This document shows, piece by piece, positions 16,617 to 26,277 of a DNA stretch of 64,000 bases. Position numbers and translations under genes: made by a program. Each line of letters opens with the position of its first letter. Positions within the stretch are counted from its first letter, which is position 1. Location of the stretch: contig NZ_BAFR01000170.1 of the NCBI RefSeq assembly GCF_000308435.1, forward strand, positions 23,583 through 87,582, in the 5' to 3' direction. The notes under the pieces were generated by a model, which saw only the letters and a program-made list of their open reading frames with translations, did not search any database and had not been told where the DNA came from. The DNA comes from Nocardia araoensis NBRC 100135 (GTDB lineage Bacteria; Actinomycetota; Actinomycetes; Mycobacteriales; Mycobacteriaceae).

Positions 16617-17552
16617 GTGCTGTCAGTTGTGCCGAGTCCCGTCACCGTGCGGGCGCCGTCGAAGGTGAACCTCCATCTCGGAGTGGGCGACCTGCGGGCC
16701 GACGGCTACCACGACCTGACCACGGTGTTCCAAGCACTGTCCCTGAGTGACGATCTGGAGATCGCGCCGTCGAGCTCGCTGGCCGTCCGGGTCACCGGAG
16801 AGGGCGCCGCGGAGGTGCCGACCGACCGGACGAATCTGGTCTGGAAAGCCGCGGTCCGGCTGGCCCACCTCGGCGGCCGCGCTCCCCTGGTGGAGATCGC
16901 CATCGCCAAAGGCATTCCGGTGGCCGGGGGCATGGCGGGCGGCAGCGCCGACGCCGCCGCCGCGCTGGTCGGGCTGAACGAACTGTGGGATCTGGGACTG
17001 TCCAGGGAGGAACTGAGCGCGGTGGCGGCCGAACTCGGCAGCGACGTGCCGTTCGCTCTGCACGGCGGCACCGCGCTGGGCACCGGCCGCGGTGAGCGCC
17101 TGCTACCGGTGCTGTCCCGCAATACCTTTCACTGGGTGCTCGCCTTCGCCAAAGGCGGCTTGTCCACTCCGGCGGTGTTCGCCGAACTCGACCGGTTGCG
17201 CGAGCACGGCGAACCGCCGCGGCTCGGCGAGCCGCAGCAGCTGATGCAGGCGCTGGCCTCCGGCGACCCGCGACAGCTCGCACCCCTGCTCGGCAACGAC
17301 CTCCAGGCGGCGGCGGTCTCGCTGAAGCCGGAACTGCGCCGCACGTTGCGCGCGGGCGTCGCCGCGGGCGCGCTGGCCGGACTGGTCTCCGGCTCCGGCC
17401 CCACCTGCGCGTTCCTCTGCGAGAGCGAGGAATCGGCGATCTCGGTGGCCGCCGAACTCGCGGGCGCGGGCGTCTGCCGCAGCGTGCGGACGGCCAGCGG
17501 ACCCGTACCGGGTGCACGCGTTCTCAGCGGCGACGCACCCGGTAAGCACTGA
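16617..17552 (+). CDS. ispE: 4-diphosphocytidyl-2-C-methyl-D-erythritol kinase
   Basis: A 311-residue GHMP kinase of the MEP isoprenoid pathway, phosphorylating CDP-ME at the 2-OH. Signatures: substrate-binding N-terminus RAPSKVNLHLGVG, the ATP loop PVAGGMAGGSADAAAAL (about residues 98-114) and the third GHMP motif SGSGPTCAF near residue 262. The start is uncertain between GTG 16617 and GTG 16629; neither has a strong ribosome site. In M. tuberculosis ispE follows rpfB and ksgA; here it is 3.7 kb away from rsmA and on the other strand. Confidence 0.92.
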   Translation: MLSVVPSPVTVRAPSKVNLHLGVGDLRADGYHDLTTVFQALSLSDDLEIAPSSSLAVRVTGEGAAEVPTDRTNLVWKAAVRLAHLGGRAPLVEIAIAKGIPVAGGMAGGSADAAAALVGLNELWDLGLSREELSAVAAELGSDVPFALHGGTALGTGRGERLLPVLSRNTFHWVLAFAKGGLSTPAVFAELDRLREHGEPPRLGEPQQLMQALASGDPRQLAPLLGNDLQAAAVSLKPELRRTLRAGVAAGALAGLVSGSGPTCAFLCESEESAISVAAELAGAGVCRSVRTASGPVPGARVLSGDAPGKH

Positions 17553-17949
17553 CCGCAGGAGGCTGCGGCCAGACGCGGCGCCCGACGCCGGAAGTCGCCG
17601 ATGGGCGCGCCGAGGGCGGCGCCCGGTCGAAGCGCGCCGGACCACGGCGCTGGCGACTACACCGCAGTCGCGAGCGCGTTCGTCCAGGTACCACGTGGCC
17701 CGACGCATCGGTTCCGCGCCTTGTCGGCCGCGCCGCGGCGATCCGGGCAGCCCGGCCGAAACAGCATGAGCTCCGATGGGTGTCCACTGCGATGATGCGA
17801 TGACACTGCGGCGAGCACAGTATCTTCCGTGGCCTCTTGCCGAACGCGCGGGAATACTCGGCATCGCGACCGGTGCACAGCGCAGGCCGGTCAGCCGATC
17901 CAGCGGGAACGCTCGGCATCACCGAGCGCCTCGCGATGCGCAGCCTTGC
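17553..17949. other. intergenic region without a supported gene
   Basis: About 400 bp between ispE and the LLM oxidoreductase. Several open frames exist on both strands, but none has a convincing start, ribosome site or family resemblance. Confidence 0.45.
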
Positions 17950-18798
17950 TCAGGGCAGCAGGTCGGCGAGCCGATCGACCTGCTCGGCGTCGCGCCCGTA
18001 GCAGTAGAACATCACCTCGTCCGCGCCGAGATCGCCGAATTGGGCGAGTGCCGTGCGGATCTGCGCGGGCGTGGTGAGCATGCCCGCGAGCATGTCCTCG
18101 GCGCGGCCGCTGAACTCGTAGTAGGCGCCCATCGACGCGCGGGCGTCCGCGAGCACGTCGTCCGGACCGAGAGCGACGTTGACCTGGGCGACGATCCGCG
18201 GCTCGCCCGCTCGGCCGTGGTCGGTCCAGGAACGGCGCACGGTGTCGAACAGGCCGCCCGCCCAGGACGGCGGGGCGGCGGCGAGAAATCCACCGCCCCA
18301 TCGGCCGACGCGCTCGAGCGCGGCGGGCTGGAAACCGCCGAACAGGATCTCGGGCCCTTCCGGGCGCAGCGGCGCGGGGCCGATCGGCCCGCAGTCCTCG
18401 CCGTACGGCTCACCGGCCCACAGGCGGCGCATGAGCGCGACGTGCTCGTCGAGGCGGCGGCCCCGGGTGCGCAGGTCGGTGCCCGAGGCCAGGTGATCGT
18501 CCGCGCGACCGCCGACGCCGAGGCCGAGCACCAGCCGTCCGCCGGACATCCGGTCCAGCGTGGCGGCCTGTTTGGCGAGCAGCACCGGGTCACGCAGCGG
18601 CGCGAGCAGCACTTCGGTCTGAACTTCGACGCGGCTGGTCGCGCCTGCGATCATGGCCAGCGCGATCAGCGGTTCGGGGTTGTCGTAGACCAGCCGGTCG
18701 AGCAGGCCGAGCGTGCGGAACGGGCCCGCGTCGGCGCGCCGGGCCCAGTCGAGCAGCGCGGCGGGGTCGGAAATGGGCAGGCCGAGGCCGACATGCAT
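17950..18798 (-). CDS. LLM-class F420-dependent oxidoreductase
   Basis: A 282-residue luciferase-like monooxygenase-fold protein, a class that uses F420 or FMN in actinomycetes. Typical segments: GLGLPI at the start, EVQTEVLLAPLRDPVLLAKQ (split as barrel strands), and DRMSGGRLVLGLGVGGR near residue 90. The start at 18798 (MHVGLG) has GGAGG about 6 bp upstream; the longer open frame is not supported. Substrate unknown. Two palindromes lie 115-165 bp upstream. Confidence 0.82.
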   Translation of the reverse strand: MHVGLGLPISDPAALLDWARRADAGPFRTLGLLDRLVYDNPEPLIALAMIAGATSRVEVQTEVLLAPLRDPVLLAKQAATLDRMSGGRLVLGLGVGGRADDHLASGTDLRTRGRRLDEHVALMRRLWAGEPYGEDCGPIGPAPLRPEGPEILFGGFQPAALERVGRWGGGFLAAAPPSWAGGLFDTVRRSWTDHGRAGEPRIVAQVNVALGPDDVLADARASMGAYYEFSGRAEDMLAGMLTTPAQIRTALAQFGDLGADEVMFYCYGRDAEQVDRLADLLP

Positions 18799-18913
18799 GG
18801 GAATCCTCCAGAGAACATGCGGAATGGGAACGGAGCCGCCCGCCGACGCCTCTGCTCGAGGCGGGCGTCCCACTCTGCGGCTGTATTTCTGGGGAGCGCC
18901 GATTCGGTTTCAT

Positions 18914-18961
18914 CGAACGAACAGTGTTCGTTCGCGATCAATCTAAACGAACAGCGTTCGT
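18914..18961. promoter_or_regulatory. pair of TetR-type palindromes
   Basis: CGAACGAAC-AGT-GTTCGTTCG (18914-18934) and ACGAAC-AGC-GTTCGT (18947-18961), both perfect in the arms. They lie between the divergent LLM oxidoreductase and ABC-F genes. No tetR-type gene is adjacent, so the regulator would act in trans. Confidence 0.7.
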
Positions 18962-19066
18962 CCCGCAAGCTCTCCGCCGTTCGCCGGGACGACAGGCGGT
19001 CCGCCCAGGTCGGTACGCTGGCTCGGGGCGCTGATCGGACCGCCCCCGCAAGACACGGAAGGATCC

Positions 19067-20869
19067 ATGTCCAACCTGATCAATCTCGAACAGGTCCACA
19101 AGAGCTTCGGGATCAAGCCGCTGCTGGACAACGTCTCGCTCGGCGTGCACGCCGGCGAACGGATCGGAGTCGTCGGCCTCAACGGCGGCGGCAAGACCAC
19201 CCTGCTCGAGGTGCTCACCGGCATCGAGGAACCCGACAGCGGCCGGGTCAGCAGGCTCGGCGGCCTGCGCATGGCGGTGGTGACCCAGCGCGGCACGCTG
19301 CCCGCGGGCGCGACGGTCGGTTCGGTGGTGCTGGCCGGGTTGGCCGACGACGCGATGACCGACGAGGTCGCCGAACACGAGTGGGCCGCCGACCCACGCA
19401 TCCGCTCGGTGATGGAGGGCATCGGCATCGCGGATCTCGGCATGGACACCTCGGTGGACAACCTCTCCGGCGGCGAGCGCCGCCGGGTCGCGCTCGCCGC
19501 CGCGCTGGTGCGCGAACTCGACCTGCTCGTGCTCGACGAGCCGACCAACCATCTGGACGTCGAGGGCGTGCAGTGGCTCGCCGCCCATCTGCTCGGCCGC
19601 CGCAGCGCACTGGTCGTGGTGACCCACGACCGCTGGTTCCTCGACACCGTCGCCACCAGCACCTGGGAGGTGGTCGGCGGCAAGGTCGAAAGCTACGAGG
19701 GCGGCTACGGCGACTGGATCTTCGCCCGCGCCGAGCGCGCCCGCCAAGCGGACGCGTCCGAGGCCCGGCGGCGCAATCTGGCCCGCAAGGAACTGGCCTG
19801 GCTGCGGCGCGGCCCGCAGGCGCGCACCTCCAAACCGCGCTACCGGGTCGAGGCCGCCGAAGCCCTGATCGCCGACGTGCCGCCGCCGCGCGACAGCGTC
19901 TCGCTGGCGGCCTTCGCGCGCAAACGCCTCGGCCGGGTCGTCGTCGAGCTGGAGGACGTCACGCTCACCACGCCGGACGGCCGGGAACTGGTGCGGGACC
20001 TGACCTGGCGGCTGGCGCCGGGCGAGCGCGTCGGCCTGGTCGGCGTCAACGGCTCGGGCAAGACGACGCTGTTGCGCACCCTGGCGGGCGACACCGACGC
20101 GACCTTGGCCGCGGGCAAGCGCGTCCAAGGCCAGACCGTCCAGATCGGCTGGCTGCGCCAGGAACTCGACGACCTGCCCACCGACCTGCGCGTGCTGGAG
20201 GCGGTGCAGCAGGTCGCGCAGCGAATCATGCTGGGCGACAAGGAGATCTCGGCGGGACAGCTGGCCGAGCGGCTCGGCTTCACCCCCGCCCGCCAGCGCA
20301 CGCCGGTCGGCGATCTGTCCGGCGGCGAACGGCGGCGCCTGCAACTGACGCGCATCCTCATGTCCGAACCGAACGTGCTGCTGCTCGACGAGCCGACCAA
20401 CGACCTGGACATCGACACCCTGCAACAGCTGGAGGACCTGCTCGACAACTGGGCGGGCACGCTGGTCGTGATCAGCCACGACCGCTACCTCATCGAGCGG
20501 ATCTGCGACTCGACCTGGGCGCTGTTCGGCGACGGGAAGCTCACCAACCTGCCCGGAGGCATCGAGGAGTATCTGACCAAGCGCGCGGCCCTGGCGGCGA
20601 ACCAGACCCGCACCGCCGCATCGGAAGCCAAGCCCGCCGACGCCCCGGCCACCGATTCCGCGGCCTACCGCGCGGCCCGCAAAGAGCTGACCCGGCTGGA
20701 ACGCGCCATCGATAAGCTTTCCGAGCGCGAGCAGCGCTTGCACGTCGCGCTGACCGACGCCGCCACCGACCCGGACAAGCTGGTCACCCTCGGCGCGGAA
20801 CTCAAGCAGGTACTCGCGGAGAAGGAAACGGCCGAAGAGCGCTGGCTGGAACTGGCCGAAGGCGTGTGA
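19067..20869 (+). CDS. ABC-F family ATPase, Uup-like
   Basis: A 600-residue protein with two ABC ATPase domains and no membrane segment, as in ribosome-acting ABC-F proteins. Domain 1: Walker A GLNGGGKTT, signature LSGGERRR, Walker B LLVLDEPTNHLD. Domain 2: GVNGSGKTT, LSGGERRR, VLLLDEPTND. The linker (about residues 215-290) is arginine-rich. A C-terminal coiled coil (about residues 530-600, RAARKELTRLERAIDKL) is typical of the Uup branch. Position beside ispE/rsmA matches mycobacteria. The ATG at 19067 follows GGAAGGA. Confidence 0.9.
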   Translation: MSNLINLEQVHKSFGIKPLLDNVSLGVHAGERIGVVGLNGGGKTTLLEVLTGIEEPDSGRVSRLGGLRMAVVTQRGTLPAGATVGSVVLAGLADDAMTDEVAEHEWAADPRIRSVMEGIGIADLGMDTSVDNLSGGERRRVALAAALVRELDLLVLDEPTNHLDVEGVQWLAAHLLGRRSALVVVTHDRWFLDTVATSTWEVVGGKVESYEGGYGDWIFARAERARQADASEARRRNLARKELAWLRRGPQARTSKPRYRVEAAEALIADVPPPRDSVSLAAFARKRLGRVVVELEDVTLTTPDGRELVRDLTWRLAPGERVGLVGVNGSGKTTLLRTLAGDTDATLAAGKRVQGQTVQIGWLRQELDDLPTDLRVLEAVQQVAQRIMLGDKEISAGQLAERLGFTPARQRTPVGDLSGGERRRLQLTRILMSEPNVLLLDEPTNDLDIDTLQQLEDLLDNWAGTLVVISHDRYLIERICDSTWALFGDGKLTNLPGGIEEYLTKRAALAANQTRTAASEAKPADAPATDSAAYRAARKELTRLERAIDKLSEREQRLHVALTDAATDPDKLVTLGAELKQVLAEKETAEERWLELAEGV

Positions 20870-20958
20870 GCCGCACCGCCCGGTTCGCAAAGCCGCTGAG
20901 CGCGTCCAGGGCGGACTCGCGGCCCCGGCGCCCATCACGCCGACACCCCTTGCGGTAA

Positions 20959-20975
20959 ATACCCGCAGGGGGTAT
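20959..20975. promoter_or_regulatory. CsoR-like copper operator
   Basis: ATACCCGCAGGGGGTAT, a G-tract inverted repeat of the form bound by copper-sensing CsoR repressors, 61 bp upstream of the metal-binding protein gene. A second G/C tract (GGGTACCCCCC) follows at about 20989-21000. Confidence 0.65.
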
Positions 20976-21035
20976 CTTTCGATACGTCGGGTACCCCCCG
21001 CCCGTATGAATGAGATGGATGCGAAGGAGTCGGAC

Positions 21036-21242
21036 ATGCCCACCACCACCTACACCGTCACCGGGATGACCTGCGGGCACTGCGTCAGCTCCGTCAAGAC
21101 CGAGATCGGCAAGATCGACGGCGTGACCAGCGTGGATGTCGACCTCGCCAGCGGCGCCGTCCGCGTCGACAGCACCGCGCAGATCGCGGACGCCGATATC
21201 GTCGCCGCCGTGGACGAAGCCGGCTACGAAGTCGCCGTCTGA
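21036..21242 (+). CDS. heavy-metal-associated domain protein, CopZ-like
   Basis: 68 residues comprising one HMA domain with the metal motif MTCGHC at about residues 10-15 (TVTGMTCGHCVSSV) and a ferredoxin-like babbab pattern. It probably binds Cu(I) in the cytoplasm and passes it to a transporter. The ATG at 21036 is chosen over 21006 and 21015 because GAAGGAG lies about 7 bp before it. A CsoR-type operator upstream supports copper control. No copper ATPase is next to it. Confidence 0.85.
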   Translation: MPTTTYTVTGMTCGHCVSSVKTEIGKIDGVTSVDVDLASGAVRVDSTAQIADADIVAAVDEAGYEVAV

Positions 21243-21262
21243 CCCGGCCCGCCCCTGTTCGC

Positions 21263-21300
21263 GTGGCTCCGCTACCCGCCGATGCCGGTAGCGGAGCCAC
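21263..21300. terminator. bidirectional terminator hairpin
   Basis: A perfect 14-bp stem, GTGGCTCCGCTACC / GGTAGCGGAGCCAC, with a 10-base loop, between the convergent HMA gene and rsmA. Confidence 0.75.
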
Positions 21301-21309
21301 TGCTTTGCG

Positions 21310-22191
21310 CTACGCCTGGGCCGCCAGCCGGACGAAGGCGGCGGTGTCGAGGGTTTCGCCACGGGCGGTGGGAGCGATGCCCGCGGCGAGCAGACGGCGC
21401 TCGGCTTCGGCGGGCGAACCGGCCCAATTGGCGAGCGCCGCGCGCAGCGTTTTGCGGCGTTGCGCGAAGGCGGCGTCGACGACCTCGAAGACCCGGCGGC
21501 GGTGCTCGTCGTCCATCGGCCACGGCGGCTCGGCGAAGCGGTCGATCCGGACCAGACCGGACTCGACTCGCGGAACCGGCCAGAACACTTGGGTGCCCAC
21601 CGCCCCGGCGCGCCGGACCGTCCCGAAGAAGCCCGCCTTCACACTGGGCACGCCATAGATGCGGCCGCCGGGCTCGGCGGCCAGGCGATCGGCCACTTCG
21701 GACTGCACCATCACCAGGGCGACCGCGATACCGGGCAATTCGGCGAGCAGATGCAACAGCACCGGAACGGCCACGTTGTACGGGAGATTGGCCACCAGCG
21801 CGGTCGGCGTGGCGGGCAGATCCGCGGCGGTGACACGCAGGGCGTCCGCCTCGACCACCGACAGGCGCGCCGCGAGTTCCGGCGCCCGGTCCGCGACGGT
21901 CACCGGCAGATGGCGCGCCAGCACCGGATCGATTTCGACGGCGACCACCGAGTCCACCACGTCCAGGAGTGCGAGGGTCAGCGAACCGAGACCGGGCCCG
22001 ACCTCGAGCACGACGTCTCCGCGCCCCACCCCGGCGGCCGCGACGATCCGCCGCACCGTGTTCGCGTCGTGCACGAAGTTCTGCCCGAGTTGCTTGGTCG
22101 GCCGCACCCCGAACCGCTCGGCGAGCACCCGCACTTCGGCGGGCCCGAGCAGCGCCGCACTCCCACGAGCGGAAATATCAGGTTCGGACAC
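21310..22191 (-). CDS. rsmA: 16S rRNA dimethyladenosine transferase
   Basis: 293 residues; dimethylates two adjacent adenines near the 3' end of 16S rRNA (KsgA). Signatures: KQLGQNFVHD, SAM motif I EVGPGLGSLT (about residues 64-73), EIDP, and the NLPY motif (ANLPYNVAVPVL) near residue 135. Start GTG at 22191. It lies 50 bp after rpfB in the same direction, the same pairing as in mycobacteria. Confidence 0.95.
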   Translation of the reverse strand: MSEPDISARGSAALLGPAEVRVLAERFGVRPTKQLGQNFVHDANTVRRIVAAAGVGRGDVVLEVGPGLGSLTLALLDVVDSVVAVEIDPVLARHLPVTVADRAPELAARLSVVEADALRVTAADLPATPTALVANLPYNVAVPVLLHLLAELPGIAVALVMVQSEVADRLAAEPGGRIYGVPSVKAGFFGTVRRAGAVGTQVFWPVPRVESGLVRIDRFAEPPWPMDDEHRRRVFEVVDAAFAQRRKTLRAALANWAGSPAEAERRLLAAGIAPTARGETLDTAAFVRLAAQA

Positions 22192-22242
22192 CTCGAGAAT
22201 CTATCAACCGGCATATCCGGCCGGCCGTGACGTCTCCCCGTA

Positions 22243-23376
22243 TCAGCTGATGCCCAGACGACCGGTGCATGCGGGCCAAGCGCCCCAGCCCTGCCGCTGC
22301 CGGGTGATCTCCGCGATGGCGATCTGCTCTTCCCTGGTGGCCAGGTCGGCGCGCGGGGCGTACCGCAGCCCGCCCTGCCGCTCCCAGGTGCCCTGGTCGA
22401 ACTGCACGCCGCCGTAGTAGCCGTTGCCGGTGTTGATCGACCAGTTGCCGGTGGACTCGCAGCGGGCCAGCGCGTCCCAGACGTCGCCGTCGCGCACCGG
22501 GGGCACCTCGGTGCCCGGCTTGGCTCCCTTGCGGACCGTCTTCGGCTGCGCGGCCACGGTGACCGTGGAACCGACCGCCTGACGGCCCACTTCCTGGCCG
22601 TTGACCATGGTGACCGCGAACGTGACGTTCTGGACGCCGGGAGCGCCGGGGGCCTCCACCACCGTGCGGCTCATGTTCATGGTCGGGTCCTCGATGACGT
22701 TCTCCGGCGGATCCAGCGGCAGCGTCTCGGTGTGCTGTTCGACTCGCTTGCGCGTCACGGTGACGCGCAGCCCGTTGGTCAGCGGGGTGGACGCGGCCGG
22801 CTCGACGGAGTCCTGCTCGATCAGCGGGATTCCGGTCACCTCGAGGAATTTGCCCACGGTGGGTGCGGCGGCGCGCACGTCCACCGGATTGCCCATGCCG
22901 TCCACCAGCGAGACCACGCGCGGCGTCGCGATCGTCAGCGACGCGCCCTGCAGCGGGAGCCGCTCGTCACGGGCGGGTGAGACGTACACCTCTTTCGGGA
23001 TCTTCAGCTGTTCGAGCGCCTCGCCCGCGGTCACGCCGGTGGTCCAGACCTTCTGCGTCATTCCGTCGACCGACAGATCGACCTCTTTGGCGCGGTTGAG
23101 CGTGATCGTCGCGCCGTCGGCGATGTGCGCGGCCAGGGCGGGAGCCACCTTGTCGCGGTCGGTCACGGCGAAGCCCGCAGCCTTCAGCACACCGCGCACG
23201 TCGCGCGACATCGTGGTCTGGAAGAGCTTCTCGCCGTCCACGACGACCGTCACCGTCTTGCGATTCACGATCGCGAGACCGGCGCCGACGATCAGCGTCA
23301 GCAGCAGCGCGCCGACCGCGATGTAGAGCAGCGGCGAACGCGACTGGTTGATCCGCGTGAAGGGGGACATGGTCAC
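22243..23376 (-). CDS. rpfB: resuscitation-promoting factor RpfB
   Basis: A 377-residue cell-wall-active protein. Residues 17-37 form a membrane anchor. DUF348 repeats follow (about 40-200), then a G5 domain (about 205-285) and a C-terminal transglycosylase-like Rpf domain starting DVWDALARCESTGNWSINTG, with the catalytic Glu in CES. It cleaves peptidoglycan and promotes regrowth of dormant cells. Start GTG 23376 or ATG 23370. Followed closely by rsmA. Confidence 0.93.
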   Translation of the reverse strand: MTMSPFTRINQSRSPLLYIAVGALLLTLIVGAGLAIVNRKTVTVVVDGEKLFQTTMSRDVRGVLKAAGFAVTDRDKVAPALAAHIADGATITLNRAKEVDLSVDGMTQKVWTTGVTAGEALEQLKIPKEVYVSPARDERLPLQGASLTIATPRVVSLVDGMGNPVDVRAAAPTVGKFLEVTGIPLIEQDSVEPAASTPLTNGLRVTVTRKRVEQHTETLPLDPPENVIEDPTMNMSRTVVEAPGAPGVQNVTFAVTMVNGQEVGRQAVGSTVTVAAQPKTVRKGAKPGTEVPPVRDGDVWDALARCESTGNWSINTGNGYYGGVQFDQGTWERQGGLRYAPRADLATREEQIAIAEITRQRQGWGAWPACTGRLGIS

Positions 23377-23528
23377 AGCACGATAACGAGGGGGTCCGGC
23401 GCCGACAACAGCAAGCTCAGGAACAGCGCCTTTTCAATATCACGATCAAATATCGACCCCGCAGGTAAATCACGAAACGGGACGCCGAAAGTGACATAGG
23501 ACACATTTCGTGTACACCGATGCATTAC

Positions 23529-23545
23529 GGGCATCCGTGATGCCC
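23529..23545. terminator. small hairpin between tatD and rpfB
   Basis: Perfect GGGCATC-CGT-GATGCCC inverted repeat in the 203-bp gap after tatD and before rpfB. It could end tatD transcription or be part of the rpfB leader; there is no T-run. Confidence 0.4.
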
Positions 23546-23579
23546 CTCGGGTGCGCGCGCCCCTCGGCGGGCGTCCCGC

Positions 23580-24407
23580 TCAGATCCGGTAGACGCGACG
23601 CGCGTTGGCGGTGGTGATCTTCGCCAGTTCCAGCGGATCCTGCTCGCGCAACTCGGCCAGCGCCCGCACGGTGTACGGCAGGCAGTACGGCTCGTTCGGC
23701 GCGCCGCGGAACGGATGCGGGGTCAGATACGGCGCGTCGGTCTCGACCAGGATCTGATCGTCCGGCACCACCTTGGCCGCCTCGCGCAATTCGTGCGCGT
23801 TCTTGAAACTCACCGTTCCGGAGAAGCTCAGGATGTAGCCCTCGGCCACGCACGACAGCGCCATGTTCGTGTCCGAGGAGAAGCAGTGGAAGATCACGCG
23901 GTCCGGCGCGCCCTCGTCCAGCAGCACGGTGAGCAGGTCGTGGTCGGCCTCGCGGTTGTGGATCATCAGCGGCTTGCGCACCCGCTTGGCCAGGTCGATG
24001 TGCCAGCGGAAGCCCTCGATCTGCGTCTCGATGTCGGCGCAGCCGTCCAGCTTGCCCGGCCAGTAGTAGTCCAGGCCCGTCTCGCCGACGGCGACCACCC
24101 GCGGGTCGTCGGCCAGGCGCTCCAGCTCAGCCTTCGCGTCGTCGTCGAGCGCGTTCGCCCTGGTCGGGTGCAGCGCGACGGCGGCGAACACGCGATCGTC
24201 CCAGTGCGCGGCCCGCACCGCCCACTGGGCGGCGGCCAGGTCGTCGGCGACGGTGACCACCCGGCCCACGCCGACCGAAGCGGCGCGGTCGACGATCGCG
24301 ACGGTGGACGCCGCGTCGGTCGCGCCGCAGGCGTCCAGGTGGGTGTGCGCGTCCACGATCGGTGCCAGCGGCTCGGGCAGCTCGGGTGCGGAACGCTTCG
24401 CACTCAT
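23580..24407 (-). CDS. tatD: TatD-family metal-dependent DNase
   Basis: A 275-residue TIM-barrel hydrolase. Metal-binding HTHLD is at about residues 21-25, with further signatures VGETGLDYYW (about 108), HNREAD, and LVETDAPYLTP near residue 215. The family has 3'-5' exonuclease/AP-endonuclease activity. ATG at 24407. It is upstream of rpfB in the same direction and divergent from metG, the order seen in mycobacteria. Confidence 0.93.
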   Translation of the reverse strand: MSAKRSAPELPEPLAPIVDAHTHLDACGATDAASTVAIVDRAASVGVGRVVTVADDLAAAQWAVRAAHWDDRVFAAVALHPTRANALDDDAKAELERLADDPRVVAVGETGLDYYWPGKLDGCADIETQIEGFRWHIDLAKRVRKPLMIHNREADHDLLTVLLDEGAPDRVIFHCFSSDTNMALSCVAEGYILSFSGTVSFKNAHELREAAKVVPDDQILVETDAPYLTPHPFRGAPNEPYCLPYTVRALAELREQDPLELAKITTANARRVYRI

Positions 24408-24505
24408 CGGCGGCCACCCCGCGGCGCGGACGCCGGGACCCGCGAATCGACGAGGGGCATATTCACGCGAGCGAAAGAATGCACGCGCATTACAGTAGAC
24501 ACACC

Positions 24506-26065
24506 ATGAGCGCAGCTGACCGCCCCGCCTTCTACATCACCACGGCCATCGCCTATCCGAACGGCGCGCCGCACATCGGGCATGCGTACGAGTACATCTC
24601 GGCCGACGCCATCGCCCGCTTCAAGCGCCTCGACGGCTACGACGTGTTCTTCATGACCGGCACCGACGAGCACGGCCAGAAGATGCAGCAGGCCGCGGCC
24701 GCCGAGGGCATCCCGGTGGAAGAGCTCGCGGCCCGCAACTCCGACGTGTTCGAGGCGCTGGACAAGACGCTCGACATCTCCTTCGACCGGTTCATCCGCA
24801 CCACCGACGCCGACCACCAAGCGGCCAGCGTCGCCATCTGGGAGCGGATGCTGGCCAACGGCGACATCTACCTCGGCAATTACTCCGGCTGGTACTCGGT
24901 GCGCGACGAGGCGTTCTACACCGACGAGGAGACCACGGTGCTGGAGGACGGCACCCGCATCTCCACCGAGTCCAAGACGCCGGTCACCTGGACCGAGGAG
25001 TCGAACTACTTCTTCCGGCTGTCGGCCTACCAGGACAAGCTGCTGGCCCTCTACGAGGAGCATCCGGAGTTCATCGCGCCCGCCACCCGGCGCAACGAGA
25101 TCGTCAGCTACGTCAAGGCGGGTCTGAAGGACCTGTCCATCTCGCGCACCACCTTCGACTGGGGCGTGCCGGTGCCCGACCATCCCGATCACGTCATGTA
25201 CGTGTGGGTGGACGCGCTCACCAACTACATCACCGGCGTCGGCTTCCCCGACACCGACTCCGCGGCCTTCACCAAGTTCTGGCCCGCCGACGTGCACATC
25301 ATCGGCAAGGACATCACGCGGTTCCACACGGTGTACTGGCCCGCGTTCCTGCTCTCGGCCGGAGTGGAACTGCCGAAGCGCGTCTTCGTGCACGGGTTCC
25401 TGTACAACAAGGGCGAGAAGATGTCCAAGTCGGTCGGCAACGTGGTCGACCCGCTGGAGCTGGTCGAGAACTACGGCTTGGACGCGGTGCGCTTCTTCCT
25501 GCTGCGCGAGATCTCCTACGGCCAGGACGGCAGCTACAGCCACGAGGCCATCGTGAGCCGGATCAACAGCGACTTGGCCAACGAGTTCGGCAACCTGGTG
25601 CAGCGCAGCACCAAGCTGGTCGCGCGCGACTGCGGCGGCGTGGTGCCTACGCCGGGCGAGTTCACCGACGACGACCGCGCCCTGCTGGATCTGGCGGGCG
25701 GTCTGCTGGAGCGCTGCCGGACCGAATTCGACGCCCAGCAGATGCATTTGGCGCTGGAGGCGATCTGGCTGGCCCTCGGCGAGACGAACCGGTATTTCTC
25801 CGCGCAGGCGCCGTGGGCGCTGGCGAAGTCGGGCACCCCGGAGGATCTCGCCCGCGAGGCCACCGTGCTGTACGTGACGCTGGAGGTGCTGCGCATCGTC
25901 GCGATCCTGGTGCAGCCGGTGATGCCGGGATCGGCGGGCCGCATCCTCGATCAGCTAGGGCAGCAGAGCCGGACCTTCGCCGATATCGCGACGCCGATCG
26001 AGCCCGGGTTGGCGCTGCCCGCGCCGGAACCGGTGTTCCCGAAGTACGTCGAACCGAAGGACTGA
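24506..26065 (+). CDS. metG: methionyl-tRNA synthetase
   Basis: A 519-residue class I synthetase charging tRNA-Met. The HIGH signature is in PNGAPHIGHAY (about residues 13-23) and KMSKS in NKGEKMSKSVGN near residue 310. It is the short form with no C-terminal tRNA-binding extension. The ATG at 24506 is preceded by TACAGT at 24491-24496, a plausible -10 box so close that a leaderless transcript is possible; there is no ribosome site. Confidence 0.96.
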   Translation: MSAADRPAFYITTAIAYPNGAPHIGHAYEYISADAIARFKRLDGYDVFFMTGTDEHGQKMQQAAAAEGIPVEELAARNSDVFEALDKTLDISFDRFIRTTDADHQAASVAIWERMLANGDIYLGNYSGWYSVRDEAFYTDEETTVLEDGTRISTESKTPVTWTEESNYFFRLSAYQDKLLALYEEHPEFIAPATRRNEIVSYVKAGLKDLSISRTTFDWGVPVPDHPDHVMYVWVDALTNYITGVGFPDTDSAAFTKFWPADVHIIGKDITRFHTVYWPAFLLSAGVELPKRVFVHGFLYNKGEKMSKSVGNVVDPLELVENYGLDAVRFFLLREISYGQDGSYSHEAIVSRINSDLANEFGNLVQRSTKLVARDCGGVVPTPGEFTDDDRALLDLAGGLLERCRTEFDAQQMHLALEAIWLALGETNRYFSAQAPWALAKSGTPEDLAREATVLYVTLEVLRIVAILVQPVMPGSAGRILDQLGQQSRTFADIATPIEPGLALPAPEPVFPKYVEPKD

Positions 26066-26277
26066 CCCCCTCCGTCCTGCCGTAACCATAAGGCGCACAA
26101 CGGTTTCGCGGTGCTCCACGGCGGCATGCCCACGGATGGATCCACCTGGCTTCCCGTCGTGGAATGTGTTGTCGGATAATGAAACACCGGTTCGCGGCCT
26201 GGCGACGCCCCCGGACCGTGTGCGATCGGTACGACGACGTTCCGTTCGGAATCGGTTCCGGCACAGAGAGGGCACAC

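Noticed and set aside
17553..17949. Open frames between ispE and the LLM oxidoreductase
   Set aside because: High-GC shadow frames rich in Arg/Pro/Ala with no start signal or family resemblance.
17776..20715. 979-codon plus-strand frame
   Set aside because: Arg/Pro/Gly-rich shadow of the LLM oxidoreductase and ABC-F genes in another frame.
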